Assembly: GCF_014962245.1 (NCBI RefSeq)
Contig: NZ_CP063144.1
Location: 1,106,582 to 1,170,581 of the forward strand
Length of the DNA stretch: 64,000 nucleotides
Direction: 5' to 3'
Source: Thermosphaera aggregans
Lineage (GTDB): Archaea; Thermoproteota; Thermoprotei_A; Sulfolobales; Desulfurococcaceae
Shown here: one piece after another, positions 42,413 through 51,454 of the stretch
Numbering within the stretch: the first letter of the stretch is position 1
How the letters are laid out: each line of letters starts with the position of its first letter
Position numbers and translations under genes: made by a program
The notes under the pieces: model-generated
What the model was told of the DNA's origin: nothing
Database searches by the model: none
Seen by the model: the letters and a program-made list of their open reading frames with translations, nothing else

Positions 42413-43312
42413 TTGCTACGGAAACTATTCCCAGAGATGGAGAGCCTCGAAATATACGTTATACCTGGCACGCCATTCCTCTACTTTTCAAGGAGAAAGA
42501 CCTTGGTAATGGCTGACTTACACTTAGGCTTTGAGGAGGCGGCTGCGAGAGGGTTGGAGTATTCTTTGCGTGGAAAAAGCGGTTACTCAGGCATTTTCCT
42601 ACCGAGAATCCAGTTCAGGAAAATTCTCGAGATGTTGAACTATGTTCTAGAGCACATCAGCGTGGAAAGAGTAATCGTTAACGGGGATTTGAAACACGCT
42701 TTTGACAGGTTGCTTAGACAGGAGAAAATAGAGGTTAGGAGTCTACTCAAGCATTTTAAAGAGCGAGGTATAAGCGAGTTCCTGCTAGTAAGAGGGAATC
42801 ACGACAATTTTGTGAGAAACATAGTTAAAGGTGAAGGCGGAAACATAGCCAACGCCCTTAGCGTTCCTGAAAACAATGCTCAAGTCTTCATTACCCACGG
42901 ACATGAGTATTTTCCCTCGGAAGAATACAACATAGTGGTAATTGGTCACGAGCATCCCAGCTTGAAGTGTTTCGGAGGAAGAAGGTTTCCTGTCTTCCAG
43001 AAAATACCTCTAGACAAAGATAAGTGGTTGGTGATAATGCCTGCTACAGGACCATATCATCCAGGAACACAGGTTTCACCCAACCCTGACGACTACTTAT
43101 CACCCTATGTTAAAAAAGCAGGGCTCCTTTACAAGTCGAAAATCCTTTTGTGGATTGAAATAGAGAAGGGTGAGGAAATCGTTGAGCAAATGTCTACAGT
43201 GCTTGAATCCCCTCTCCTCAGAATAGACCGCCTGGTATTCGGGGGTAAGGAATACGCATTAATAGAGTTTGCAGATTTAGAAACAGCCTCTATACTATGC
43301 TCTTACGAGTAA
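42413..43312 (+). CDS. calcineurin-like metallophosphoesterase, COG1407 type
   Basis: A 299-residue phosphoesterase. ADLHLGFEEA (DxH), NGDLKHAF (GDxxH), RGNHDN (GNHD), THGHEY and IGHEHP are the five metal blocks of the archaeal ICC-like COG1407 group, of unknown substrate. The first codon TTG 42413 has a GGTGA site seven bases upstream; ATG 42437 is the alternative. It begins 30 bases after the tRNA gene. The 3' end is followed by a guide RNA on the opposite strand. Confidence 0.83.
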   Translation: MLRKLFPEMESLEIYVIPGTPFLYFSRRKTLVMADLHLGFEEAAARGLEYSLRGKSGYSGIFLPRIQFRKILEMLNYVLEHISVERVIVNGDLKHAFDRLLRQEKIEVRSLLKHFKERGISEFLLVRGNHDNFVRNIVKGEGGNIANALSVPENNAQVFITHGHEYFPSEEYNIVVIGHEHPSLKCFGGRRFPVFQKIPLDKDKWLVIMPATGPYHPGTQVSPNPDDYLSPYVKKAGLLYKSKILLWIEIEKGEEIVEQMSTVLESPLLRIDRLVFGGKEYALIEFADLETASILCSYE

Positions 43313-43325
43313 GGATTCCTTGTTA

Positions 43326-43379
43326 AACTCAGTTAATCGACCCATCATCACTGTTCAGATTATGTCGGCTTCAGCATTC
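43326..43379 (-). ncRNA. C/D-box 2'-O-methylation guide sRNA
   Basis: On the minus strand box C is ATGCTGA (43377-43371, one mismatch), then a 12-nt guide (43370-43359), then box D' CTGA (43358-43355). A 3-nt spacer follows, then box C' GTGATGA (43351-43345), a second 12-nt guide (43344-43333) and box D CTGA (43332-43329). Two 12-nt guides with a 3-nt D'-C' spacer is a classic archaeal layout. ATTTTAAGT at 43409-43401 predicts a start near 43379, two bases before box C. Guide 1 is complementary to AUGUCGGCU, the universal peptidyl-transferase segment of large rRNA, with the rule marking its U as target. Confidence 0.82.
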
Positions 43380-43518
43380 ACGTAAAATATTGTGTTTATC
43401 ACTTAAAATGATTAACCATGATGCGGAAAGTTTTATAATGTTAGAAGAAGAGGATTGGATGAAACAGCGCGTTAGCTGGATCATTATCAAACATCTACAA
43501 TAGGTTTCGCTGAACTCT

Positions 43519-43941
43519 CTATGCTTCAAGGATTCGCCGCTCCTGGAGTTTCCTGTAAAGCTGGTTAACCATCCTACCATTCACGTATTTACCGTGAGGT
43601 CTAAGACCCCCTTCGAAATTTCTGGGAATATGGAGGAGCTCGTGTATCAATACTTTATCCTTCTCCTCCTCTGTAAGCTTGTCATATCTCTCCGAAATCA
43701 ACTCTATAATGTAGAAGGGTTTAATCCCCATCGCGAACGCGTAAATGCGTGGGAAACCGTGGATTCGGGCAAGAGCTCTGGACTTGCTTCCTACCGATCG
43801 GACGACCACTATTCTTTTCAAATCTATATAATTAAACTCGGGCTGTAAAGTTTTCACAATCTTTCTTATTCTTTCAAAAACATCCTCAGCATGGAAATAT
43901 TTTATCAATGCCTGCACCAGGGCTCCTTGTATGTTAATCAA
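43519..43941 (-). CDS. putative metallopeptidase with HExxH motif
   Basis: A 140-residue protein with HELLHIP near residue 100 and a following FEGGLRPHGK, which fits the small putative (phage-like) metallopeptidase family: HExxH plus a downstream His. The first 60 residues include SKSRALARIHGFPRIYAFAMG. The substrate is unknown; related proteins are often near DNA-repair or phage genes. The start ATG at 43941 lies in a region of modest AT content without a sharp promoter. Confidence 0.7.
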   Translation of the reverse strand: MINIQGALVQALIKYFHAEDVFERIRKIVKTLQPEFNYIDLKRIVVVRSVGSKSRALARIHGFPRIYAFAMGIKPFYIIELISERYDKLTEEEKDKVLIHELLHIPRNFEGGLRPHGKYVNGRMVNQLYRKLQERRILEA

Positions 43942-44105
43942 AGTATTAAAGAATCCTCCCCAGAGTCAGCCCCCCCGTGTTCGTTAACACGTACTGCACT
44001 TTAAACAGTGTCTTAGGAATGTGAGGCTGGCTAAAAGGTTACTTTGTAAACCATGTTTTAACATTTATTAAGAGTTAGAAGAGTTATCCAAAAAAGGTGA
44101 CAATA

Positions 44106-45248
44106 ATGTGGTTGTTGTTTTACGATATAGGCTGGTTTATGGCTACGATCATCGCCTACGCTATTGGCTTCATTGCCCTTATGCTTCTGGCAGGGCTCGT
44201 AGCGCCAAAAATTGCTAGGAAGCTGACAAACAGGTTCTCACTCTATACATCAATGTACCTTGCAGGAGCACTAGCAGTGTTCTCAGGAATCGCCGGTCTC
44301 GTGCTTATATTTACAGCCCTAGCCGAGGTCGCCGGGTTCGCTGTTTCAGCACTGTTTATTGCCGGGTTCGCAGTATTCATTTTAATAATCAATCTACTAT
44401 CATACCTGTTCTCACCGCTAATGATTAATCTAGCATACGGAGCCAAGCCTGACGCGGAGTTGCAGGGAATTGTTAACCGCGTAGCTGAAAAAGCAGGCTT
44501 CAAGAAGGCTCCCAAGGCAGTCGTGGTTAGAGGACCTCCTAACGCGTTCGCATACGGTAATCTATTACTAGGCAAGTACGTAGCGGTTTCAACAGAGATG
44601 TTGAGAATAACTAATAGAGAGGAGTTGGAAGCGGTCATAGGGCACGAACTAGGGCATCACAAGCACAGGGATAATGCTTTAATGCTGTTCATGGGGATAT
44701 TCCCCAGCCTCATATACTATCTCGGTGTTATGCTGATACGGGCTGGCATACTCACCGGTGTTTCAAGACTATCATCCAGAGATCGCAGGGGAGGCGGGGG
44801 AGTGTTCTTAATGCTGGTGGGCGTTGCCGCGGTCGTTTTAAGCTTTATTGTTCAAATCCTAGTTCTCGCTTTCAGCCGGTTAAGAGAGTACTATGCAGAC
44901 GCTCATGGAGCGAAAGTATCATCTCCGAGAAGCATGCAACGGGCTCTTGCGAAACTGCACCTGTATTACAACTACTATGAGAGAGGGTATGAGCAGTTAT
45001 CGAATAGTAAGTTGAAGACGCTTTTCATATATGCTTTAACAGAGACCCTGGCCAACCCGTTCTACCACTACATGCCGCCGCCTCCGAGAGACTTCAACAC
45101 GGATGTTGACCAGGTTATAGAGGAGTTGAAGAGAAAGGAGGAGGGAGGCTTCAAGGAGATAATGAGCACCCACCCGCCAATACCGAAGAGGCTCAGATTC
45201 CTTGATTATGTTGGATTCCGCCCGGTTAGGATAGAAGAATACGTTTAG
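44106..45248 (+). CDS. htpX: HtpX-like M48 membrane metalloprotease
   Basis: About 380 residues. Two N-terminal helices (about 12-35 and 45-70) and two more flanking the active site place the catalytic domain at the cytoplasmic face. The zinc motif is IGHELGHHKHRDN and the third ligand is the Glu in REYYADAHGAK. The C-terminus has MSTHPPIPKRLRFL. HtpX degrades damaged membrane proteins. ATG 44106 has AAAGGTGAC upstream; the GTG nine bases earlier lies within that ribosome site and is less likely. Confidence 0.87.
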   Translation: MWLLFYDIGWFMATIIAYAIGFIALMLLAGLVAPKIARKLTNRFSLYTSMYLAGALAVFSGIAGLVLIFTALAEVAGFAVSALFIAGFAVFILIINLLSYLFSPLMINLAYGAKPDAELQGIVNRVAEKAGFKKAPKAVVVRGPPNAFAYGNLLLGKYVAVSTEMLRITNREELEAVIGHELGHHKHRDNALMLFMGIFPSLIYYLGVMLIRAGILTGVSRLSSRDRRGGGGVFLMLVGVAAVVLSFIVQILVLAFSRLREYYADAHGAKVSSPRSMQRALAKLHLYYNYYERGYEQLSNSKLKTLFIYALTETLANPFYHYMPPPPRDFNTDVDQVIEELKRKEEGGFKEIMSTHPPIPKRLRFLDYVGFRPVRIEEYV

Positions 45249-45250
45249 CC

Positions 45251-45739
45251 TCAGCATTCGACGCGGAGAATGTTACCTCCTTTTTTCTTCAAATCTTTCA
45301 GGATTTTCACCGCTCTCCTTCTTCCTGGAGTGGCGTGATATGCCTCCCTCCTGTTTGAGGCCGGCTTGCCTGAAACATAGTCGTAAACAACTACTATTGT
45401 GACCCCAACTCCGTAACTGTTAACCCGGTTTTTCAGGTTTTCCAAGTCCTTGACTACCGAGCCCACCTCCTCGCATCCGAAAGGTATCTCTATCAATGCT
45501 TCCTCGGTTCCTCTCCCATAGTCAAGCCCGTAAACTACTACCCCCCTGTATTTAATGGCGAAGTCTTCTACAAGTCTCGTAAGCTCACCTGTCACGCTGT
45601 TAGGGACATACGGGTTTAACCCTTTCTCCATAGTGTATTCTTCGAAGCGATCTAGATCGATTAGGACTATTAATCCGGGCGTCATCTTGGAAAAGTGTTC
45701 AGAGTGAGCTGTAAGGTCATCATCCCTAGTAGGGTCCAT
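45251..45739 (-). CDS. palm/GGDEF-like domain protein of unknown activity
   Basis: A protein of about 162 residues from ATG 45739. A GTG at 45751 lies upstream of the start predicted by GTATTATAC near 45766-45774. The order of elements is strand LIVLIDLDRFEEY, a helix with TGELTRLVEDFA, a VVVYGLDYGRGTEEALIEIP hairpin, a helix, then VGVTIVVVYDY. This resembles a nucleotidyl-cyclase palm domain (GGDEF, GTP cyclohydrolase III, or Cas10-like minimal polymerase), with D-x-D and a Gly/Glu-rich hairpin as metal site. It abuts htpX tail to tail. Confidence 0.5.
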   Translation of the reverse strand: MDPTRDDDLTAHSEHFSKMTPGLIVLIDLDRFEEYTMEKGLNPYVPNSVTGELTRLVEDFAIKYRGVVVYGLDYGRGTEEALIEIPFGCEEVGSVVKDLENLKNRVNSYGVGVTIVVVYDYVSGKPASNRREAYHATPGRRRAVKILKDLKKKGGNILRVEC

Positions 45740-45784
45740 GTGGCTGCCCACTTCATCACTAAAAAATAGTATCGTATAATACTC

Positions 45785-46366
45785 TTATAATTCCTCCCTA
45801 ATCCCTGCGATACATCCTAGCTCGAGAAGCTGGTTTCCGATATTCACAACAGCCCTTTCTACTTCAACCTCTTCTTTCGCGCCTGTTATTACCATTTTCC
45901 CGCTACTAAATATCAAGAGGACAACTCTGGGATTCCTCATCCTATGAATAAGCCCGGGAAACTGCTCTGGCTCATACATGCTGTCTTCGAGAAGGTACGC
46001 AGCCTTCTCTAAGTGGACGTAAGCTCCAATATCTCCACTCGCAACTATATTTTGAATTTGTATCCTAGGCTTACCGGTAACCTTGATATCATATCTCAGT
46101 AACACCTTAATCATTCTCTTAACTGCTTCGATTAACTGTTGAGTGCTTTTAGCACCTGTTACAACCATTTTACCGGATTTAAAAATAAGGGCTGTTGTCT
46201 TAGGGTTGTCAAGCCTGAAGATTAAGCCGGGAAACTGATCCGGCTTATACGTGATAGCTGGGATACGTGTTTCAATAAGTTCAAGGTCAAGCTCATGCTC
46301 CAATATTACGGTAGCGACAATGTTCTCTATTTTATAGCTTGGTTTTAAAACAGCTCCACTACTCAT
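45785..46366 (-). CDS. tbp: TATA-box-binding protein
   Basis: A 193-residue archaeal TBP built from two direct repeats of about 90 residues. Each repeat has IENIVATV or IQNIVASG, then [10 protein letters not shown]-type and the SGKMV-TGAK signature ([10 protein letters not shown] near 68-77, [10 protein letters not shown] near 159-168). It binds the promoter TATA box and recruits TFB and RNA polymerase. TATA-like TTTATAAATA at about 46386-46395 predicts a start at or near the ATG. Confidence 0.97.
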   Translation of the reverse strand: MSSGAVLKPSYKIENIVATVILEHELDLELIETRIPAITYKPDQFPGLIFRLDNPKTTALIFKSGKMVVTGAKSTQQLIEAVKRMIKVLLRYDIKVTGKPRIQIQNIVASGDIGAYVHLEKAAYLLEDSMYEPEQFPGLIHRMRNPRVVLLIFSSGKMVITGAKEEVEVERAVVNIGNQLLELGCIAGIREEL

Positions 46367-46414
46367 GAAAACCCCCTGATGAATTTATTTATAAACCCCC
46401 GGGTTTAAAAAGGT

Positions 46415-48100
46415 CTAAAACCCTGTGAAGACCCAAATAAGCTTAAGCAGCACGGGTGTGAGGAAAGCGTAAGCTATTAGAAGCAGTGCCGACTCTACAT
46501 AGGACTTCCTTACAAGTTGCTCGAGTTGAAAAGCCGAATCGCCGAGTAGCTTCACGTTCAGGTTTTCCTTAATCACACATAGTTTTCCACCGGGTTCAAT
46601 ATTTTTAAAACGCTCCAGCTGAGCCTCCAAGTCTCTTCTCAAGCTATCACTATAGTGGACGGGGATATATGTTATATTGGCTCTAATCCCTGTCTCCGTG
46701 TGCTCATCGTTTGTTAAAACTTCAGCAATCACTTCTCCACCCAGGCTATTCCTTATCAATTCAACTAAGGTGTCACGTAGTCCTGGCTCCATGTTATTAC
46801 CGCGCAGTAGAAGCAGTACTAGCTTCTCGTAGTTTAAACTCCATATTTGAAGGAGACATGCTTCACCGTCAATGAGTCCAGGTGCATCAGTTTTAAAGCA
46901 GAGATGCTTAATCAATGGTTTCTCCGGCCTCCTGCTCCTCATTTTTTCAACCAAGCCGAGAGATTCCTCAAGAGCTTCCCCTAGTTCTTCGAAATCCATC
47001 TCCTCCTGTCTCTCCCAATTATGCGCGTCAACTAGTATTACGTCCCCGAGCCCAAGGTTTTTAGCTTTTAACGCATACTCGACCTGTAGCTCGTAAGGTA
47101 GGTCATCTATTCCTTTAACGGGACGTGAAACTATTAGGAAAGCAACCTTGTCGAATACTATTCCAGTTATCTCCCAGTAATCCCTGCTTCTCGCTTTGAA
47201 AGAGCCATGGTATTTTAATTCTTCTTCACAATCCTCAAGGATGACCGTCTCTAAACGAGAAAGATAGTCTTTAACGTATTTTGAGCTGACAATATTTCTA
47301 TCGTGTGAACCAAACCCGTGGAGAAGGTAAACATCTAATCCCAGCTTACTGTAAGCATCCCTGATCAGCAGAGGTAGTTGACTACTTCCCGTGTTGGAGA
47401 ACGGGCCGTAGTGAAGATCAGTATATAATAGTGCAAAGCTGTTCGTTCTCAAAATGTAGGAAGTCACATTATGGTAGACCCCTAGGCTATCGAAGACTTT
47501 TTCTATTTCCCTGTCACCGTTTAGCCAGTTTCGTAGGAATAGGGATCCAAGGTCAGGGGCTTTAAAACCGTTAATCCTGTGTCTCCCCATGACAGCGTAA
47601 ACTGTTAGATCCAGGAGCACGATCAGTAGAAGGGAAAACGAGAGGGAAGAAATGTAAATACTGGGGAACTCGAGAATTGCCTGGTCTATGAGGAGAAGAG
47701 TAACTAGTGGTGGAAGTACAGCGACTATGTAACGCCACCACCTGGTTCCATCAAGACCTTGGATAACAATGGTTAACAGTATTGCTGACGAAATAGTTGA
47801 AACCCTCCAGTCCCTGAGCAACACATAGTTTATGAGAGAGTATATCAGCACCGTGAGAGACAACCCCACTCTTCTCTTCAGCTTGTGGAAAACGGTGTTT
47901 TTAGTAATTCTCCTATAAACCTCCAAAACAACTAGTGTTATGATTGTATTAGTGATGAATGGGATTGACTCGTCCCGGAGGAGTGCAACAGTTAAAAGTA
48001 AAACTCCTATTATACTCGCGGCTGAGATTTTCCAGTGGGGTAGCGAGAAGAGTATTGAATAGTACTTACCCACAGCCGTCTTCGGGCGGTACAATCCCAT
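46415..48100 (-). CDS. DUF2070 family membrane protein
   Basis: A 561-residue protein with six to seven N-terminal helices (about 20-180), a large soluble domain (about 190-520) and a C-terminal hydrophobic segment. The soluble part has TDLHYGPFSNTGSS, LLHGFGSHDRN and DAHNWE, typical of the archaeal DUF2070 family and suggestive of metal-dependent chemistry. Its role is unknown. The ATG overlaps the stop of the upstream membrane gene by one base, so the two are coupled. Confidence 0.83.
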   Translation of the reverse strand: MGLYRPKTAVGKYYSILFSLPHWKISAASIIGVLLLTVALLRDESIPFITNTIITLVVLEVYRRITKNTVFHKLKRRVGLSLTVLIYSLINYVLLRDWRVSTISSAILLTIVIQGLDGTRWWRYIVAVLPPLVTLLLIDQAILEFPSIYISSLSFSLLLIVLLDLTVYAVMGRHRINGFKAPDLGSLFLRNWLNGDREIEKVFDSLGVYHNVTSYILRTNSFALLYTDLHYGPFSNTGSSQLPLLIRDAYSKLGLDVYLLHGFGSHDRNIVSSKYVKDYLSRLETVILEDCEEELKYHGSFKARSRDYWEITGIVFDKVAFLIVSRPVKGIDDLPYELQVEYALKAKNLGLGDVILVDAHNWERQEEMDFEELGEALEESLGLVEKMRSRRPEKPLIKHLCFKTDAPGLIDGEACLLQIWSLNYEKLVLLLLRGNNMEPGLRDTLVELIRNSLGGEVIAEVLTNDEHTETGIRANITYIPVHYSDSLRRDLEAQLERFKNIEPGGKLCVIKENLNVKLLGDSAFQLEQLVRKSYVESALLLIAYAFLTPVLLKLIWVFTGF

Positions 48101-48618
48101 TACAGCACACCCTTCGAGTCAAGAATCCACGCGATTCTAAACATAACTAAGAATGCTACTATTATGAGGGATAGAACACTGCCAGCCCAGGTAGTGAGAG
48201 CTAAATACATTAAAAGTGCTCCTACAAGGATGGCAACCCCGGTTATAGCCGACTCTACAAGAACGTAGAAGATTACTATCAAAATTATCATAACCAGTAG
48301 TGAAGTGGAGGAAATCCGCGGGATGTTCAGGAGCCCTGTTAAAAAATACCATGCAGCCAAACCTGATAGGAAGCTCAACGATGCCTTGAAAATCCACCAA
48401 CCAATCAAAACTCCTATTATAAACATGAGAAGAAAAACTACGAGTCCGCCGCCCACGCCTGAAACCATGGTTGCGAGAACGAACCCCGCCGCCCCGAGGA
48501 AGCCTCCGAAGCCTATGCCCACTATTAGCTTAACAATACTCTTACCTCCGAACAAAAGTACAAAACCATACACGAATAGGAAAAACGCTGCAACCGGGTC
48601 AATCACAAAATCTGTCAT
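48100..48618 (-). CDS. multi-helix membrane protein, unknown function
   Basis: A 172-residue protein with five hydrophobic segments separated by Gly-rich turns (GIGFGGFLGAAGFVLAT) and almost no soluble domain. It has the look of a TMEM198/DUF4203-like protein, though this is only a resemblance. The stop codon overlaps the DUF2070 start, indicating one transcription unit. Confidence 0.65.
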   Translation of the reverse strand: MTDFVIDPVAAFFLFVYGFVLLFGGKSIVKLIVGIGFGGFLGAAGFVLATMVSGVGGGLVVFLLMFIIGVLIGWWIFKASLSFLSGLAAWYFLTGLLNIPRISSTSLLVMIILIVIFYVLVESAITGVAILVGALLMYLALTTWAGSVLSLIIVAFLVMFRIAWILDSKGVL

Positions 48619-48693
48619 TCCACCCGCCTTGACACCTTACCTGAATGTTAATTGATAATAAGAAGATTTTATTATTTAACAGGATTTGGTTCA

Positions 48694-49461
48694 TCAAGTT
48701 AAATCGCCGCAGGTGCAGAACGCCTCCTGGAGGATGTTGTGAAGACTCCTCAAGCTCTCCATGTCATGAATCGACACCATAACGGCTCTTAAAGCCCCCT
48801 TTGTTTTCATAGCTATCTGGATCAGCTCTGGGATTATCTCGCTTTGCAATCCTTCTATGAGGTTTTCTTTCGAGGCCAAGGCGCCAGGATCCTCGATCAA
48901 CTCTTTCAGCAAAGATATGTTGCGTGCCATGTCGGCCTTGCTTATGATTGGAACGGTTAACAAGCCCGTCTTCACCTGGATTAACACGTACATAAACCAC
49001 GAGGTTATAGCGTCTGGGACGTTACTAATTATAGAGGCGTCTATCAAGTACCCTACTACTAGATTAGTCCTACGAGAAATCTTTGCCAGGAATTCTCTCG
49101 CCTCGGGCTGGAAGATGAAAGCTTCCAGCTGACCTGGAGTATCGATTAAGACGTAATCCCATTTATCGAGATTCGAGAACGGTTCTTCGCACATGATTTC
49201 ATCGGTTAGATGAGACATCATTTCGGCGGATTTAAGGAAGGCTGCGTTCGGGCCTACCCCGTATTTTTTCATCAAATCCGTTAGCGTGAAGTACTTCCTT
49301 ATATCAAATACTGGGATATACGGTAACGCATCAACCCCTGGATCTAGATTCACACAGGCCACTCTTGCAAGCAAACTAGTTCTAAGCCACTTAGAGTAAT
49401 GAGCCACAATACTGGTTTTCCCGCTACCAGCCATTCCAGCGAAAACAATAACCGATACCAA
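48694..49461 (-). CDS. GPN-loop GTPase
   Basis: A 255-residue GTPase of the XAB1/GPN family. Walker A is GMAGSGKTS, followed by NLDPGVDALPY, the family-defining GPN within KYGVGPNAAF, and switch II DTPGQLEAF. The SKADMA segment is the base-recognition NKxD equivalent. The eukaryotic relatives assemble RNA polymerase II; archaeal members dimerise through the GPN loop. The start is TTG 49461, with GGGGGGAG four bases upstream. Confidence 0.88.
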   Translation of the reverse strand: MVSVIVFAGMAGSGKTSIVAHYSKWLRTSLLARVACVNLDPGVDALPYIPVFDIRKYFTLTDLMKKYGVGPNAAFLKSAEMMSHLTDEIMCEEPFSNLDKWDYVLIDTPGQLEAFIFQPEAREFLAKISRRTNLVVGYLIDASIISNVPDAITSWFMYVLIQVKTGLLTVPIISKADMARNISLLKELIEDPGALASKENLIEGLQSEIIPELIQIAMKTKGALRAVMVSIHDMESLRSLHNILQEAFCTCGDLT

Positions 49462-49553
49462 TTACTCCCCCCATCCCTAGCGTGACAATTTGTTTTGAGT
49501 TATGAGGAAATGTTAATATAACACTTAATCAAAATATTATTTCGTAAATCCCC

Positions 49554-49605
49554 GCGACACTCCGCAGACATCCCCGTAGAGGGTTAGGGTGAAGCGGAGG
49601 CTCGT
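49554..49605. other. unexplained hairpin in the gap between lig and the GPN gene
   Basis: CTCCGC (49560-49565) pairs with GCGGAG (49594-49599); the enclosed part can pair CCCC with GGG and has AGA opposite TGAA, reminiscent of a kink-turn. AT-rich elements near 49530-49540 (plus) and 49612-49619 (minus) could drive either strand. It may be a small RNA or a ligase terminator. No C/D boxes or ACA fit. Confidence 0.3.
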
Positions 49606-49618
49606 TTATGCTTTTAAT

Positions 49619-51454
49619 TTAGGCTTCCTCCCCGGTTTGAGCCGTTTTCTCACTAATCCTTCTAAGCTGGAGCCTGTACATTTCAACAAGCTCATCACTT
49701 GTGGTAGCATCCTCAGGTTTTTTATCATCCCTCCACCGAATGAATCTTGGAAACCTTATTGAGACGCCTGCTTCAGGCTTGATCTTACCGTAGGCACAAG
49801 TGTGTACTGGTGAGAGCGTTAGCTCTGCACCTATTATTTCAGCGACCAAAGCCGGCTCAACCCAAACATCGGGCTCCATCTCCGCTATAACTCTTAAGGG
49901 TTTCCTATCCCGGATGAAAGGCTTGAGCATCTCGGGAATCCTATCCAAGTCCTCATCTGTGAAGCCGGAGCCAACCTTGCACACGGTTTCGAATGTATCG
50001 TTTTCAGGATTATATGAAGCCATGAGTAAAGTTCCGAACTTACCTCCTCTTCTCCCCCTCCCGTAAAAAGCGCCGACCACTACTAAATCCACTGTGTCCA
50101 CCATTTCACTTCTGTAGTCTCGTTTAAACTTAATCCATAGCCACCCTCTCGTTCCTGCCTGGTAAATCGATCCTTCGTGCAAAGCCTTAACCATGACCCC
50201 TTCCGCACCCTCGCTGATTGCTTGGAGGAAGAATTTTTCAAGCTCGCCTGGATCGGAGGTTCTAATATACTCTGCAACCCTGAATTCCTCTGTCTGATTA
50301 ACAATCTCCTCAAGCCTCTTCCTTCTTTCAATAAGCTTCTTCACAGTATAGTCTACGCCATTCTCGTAGAGAAGGTCGAACAAGAAGACTTTAACAGGGT
50401 TTTCCTTCACCGCAACATGTATGTCGTACTTCCTCTTCCTATGCATTAATTCCTGGAAAGGTTTCAGCTCGCCAGTGCTGGGATCGTAAGCGACTATCTC
50501 CCCCTCAACTATTGCCTTATCAGCCTTCATGTTTTTCAAAGCCATCTCGACAACATCAGGGTATTGGTGAGTTATGTTTTCGAGTCTTCTAGAATAAATG
50601 ATGATTTTGTTTCCGTCCTTGTGGATTTGCGCCCTCTCCCCGTCGTACTTATACTCGACAAAGGCTTCACCCTCAACCTTTTCCAGTATCTCCTTAGCGT
50701 CGCTCAACCTTTCCGCGAGCATCGGCCTTATTGGAATGCCAACCATGGGAGTTATTTGTTTAATAGCCTCCACACCCTGGGAAGCAAGTATTTTCGCAAC
50801 CTCCCCTAGGTCCGCTCTTAAATTATAGGCTCTCTCAATAACGGGTCGGAGGTGAGCGCCCCCGGCGAAAACAATGCTGAGAGCATCCATTATCGTAGCA
50901 TCCCCTATGCCCAGCCTCAGCTTCCCTTCAACAAACCTTACAATATACTTAGCTTCCTCAGGGGTAGCATCGGATAGTAAGCCTGCTAGAAGCCTTATCT
51001 TCAAGTCCTTACTGCCCTCACCCTGCGCTAGCGCTATCCTGGTTAAAACCTCGTACACCTTGTTAACCGTGAGCTCCTGTTTTTTCTCAACAAAAGAGAA
51101 CAGCGTCGCCCCCTTGCTCTTCTCTAATAAACGAGTCTTTAACGCTTCAACCGTTAAGCCCGCGTCACCCTTGGATTTTAAAATCTCCTCGACAACTTTA
51201 TCCGAGGAATGAGTGGATAAGGAGATGGCTTTAATTAATAATTTTTCAGCTATTCCCAGCTCGGGGAGGCCTTTCCAGTCAGGCCATAATCTAGCCTGTA
51301 TCAAGTAGACGACTTTATCTATAACATCCGGAGGAGTTTGCTTAAACAAGTTCACTAGTATTGCAGTCAGCTGGGTTCTTGCAGTCGTTGTCTCCAGCTT
51401 TTTGAAGAAATCAACTATAACACTAAAGGGCATGTCTCGTTGAACCTGGGACAT
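49619..51454 (-). CDS. lig: ATP-dependent DNA ligase
   Basis: A 611-residue replicative DNA ligase. It has an N-terminal DNA-binding domain (about 1-230), adenylation domain with motif I EYKYDGER (catalytic K269), motif III near IYSRRLENITHQYP, motif IV AEGVMVKAL, motif V GWLWIKFKRDY, and a C-terminal OB domain. It seals Okazaki fragments and repair nicks. A minus-strand TATA, TATAAAAC at about 51500-51493, predicts a start about 20 bases before the ATG. Confidence 0.95.
   Translation of the reverse strand: MSQVQRDMPFSVIVDFFKKLETTTARTQLTAILVNLFKQTPPDVIDKVVYLIQARLWPDWKGLPELGIAEKLLIKAISLSTHSSDKVVEEILKSKGDAGLTVEALKTRLLEKSKGATLFSFVEKKQELTVNKVYEVLTRIALAQGEGSKDLKIRLLAGLLSDATPEEAKYIVRFVEGKLRLGIGDATIMDALSIVFAGGAHLRPVIERAYNLRADLGEVAKILASQGVEAIKQITPMVGIPIRPMLAERLSDAKEILEKVEGEAFVEYKYDGERAQIHKDGNKIIIYSRRLENITHQYPDVVEMALKNMKADKAIVEGEIVAYDPSTGELKPFQELMHRKRKYDIHVAVKENPVKVFLFDLLYENGVDYTVKKLIERRKRLEEIVNQTEEFRVAEYIRTSDPGELEKFFLQAISEGAEGVMVKALHEGSIYQAGTRGWLWIKFKRDYRSEMVDTVDLVVVGAFYGRGRRGGKFGTLLMASYNPENDTFETVCKVGSGFTDEDLDRIPEMLKPFIRDRKPLRVIAEMEPDVWVEPALVAEIIGAELTLSPVHTCAYGKIKPEAGVSIRFPRFIRWRDDKKPEDATTSDELVEMYRLQLRRISEKTAQTGEEA

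Noticed and set aside
43969-44000. GTGTT-CGTT-AACAC hairpin near a run of seven C, possible small RNA
   Set aside because: Only five base pairs, no C/D or ACA elements, and no promoter at a matching distance.
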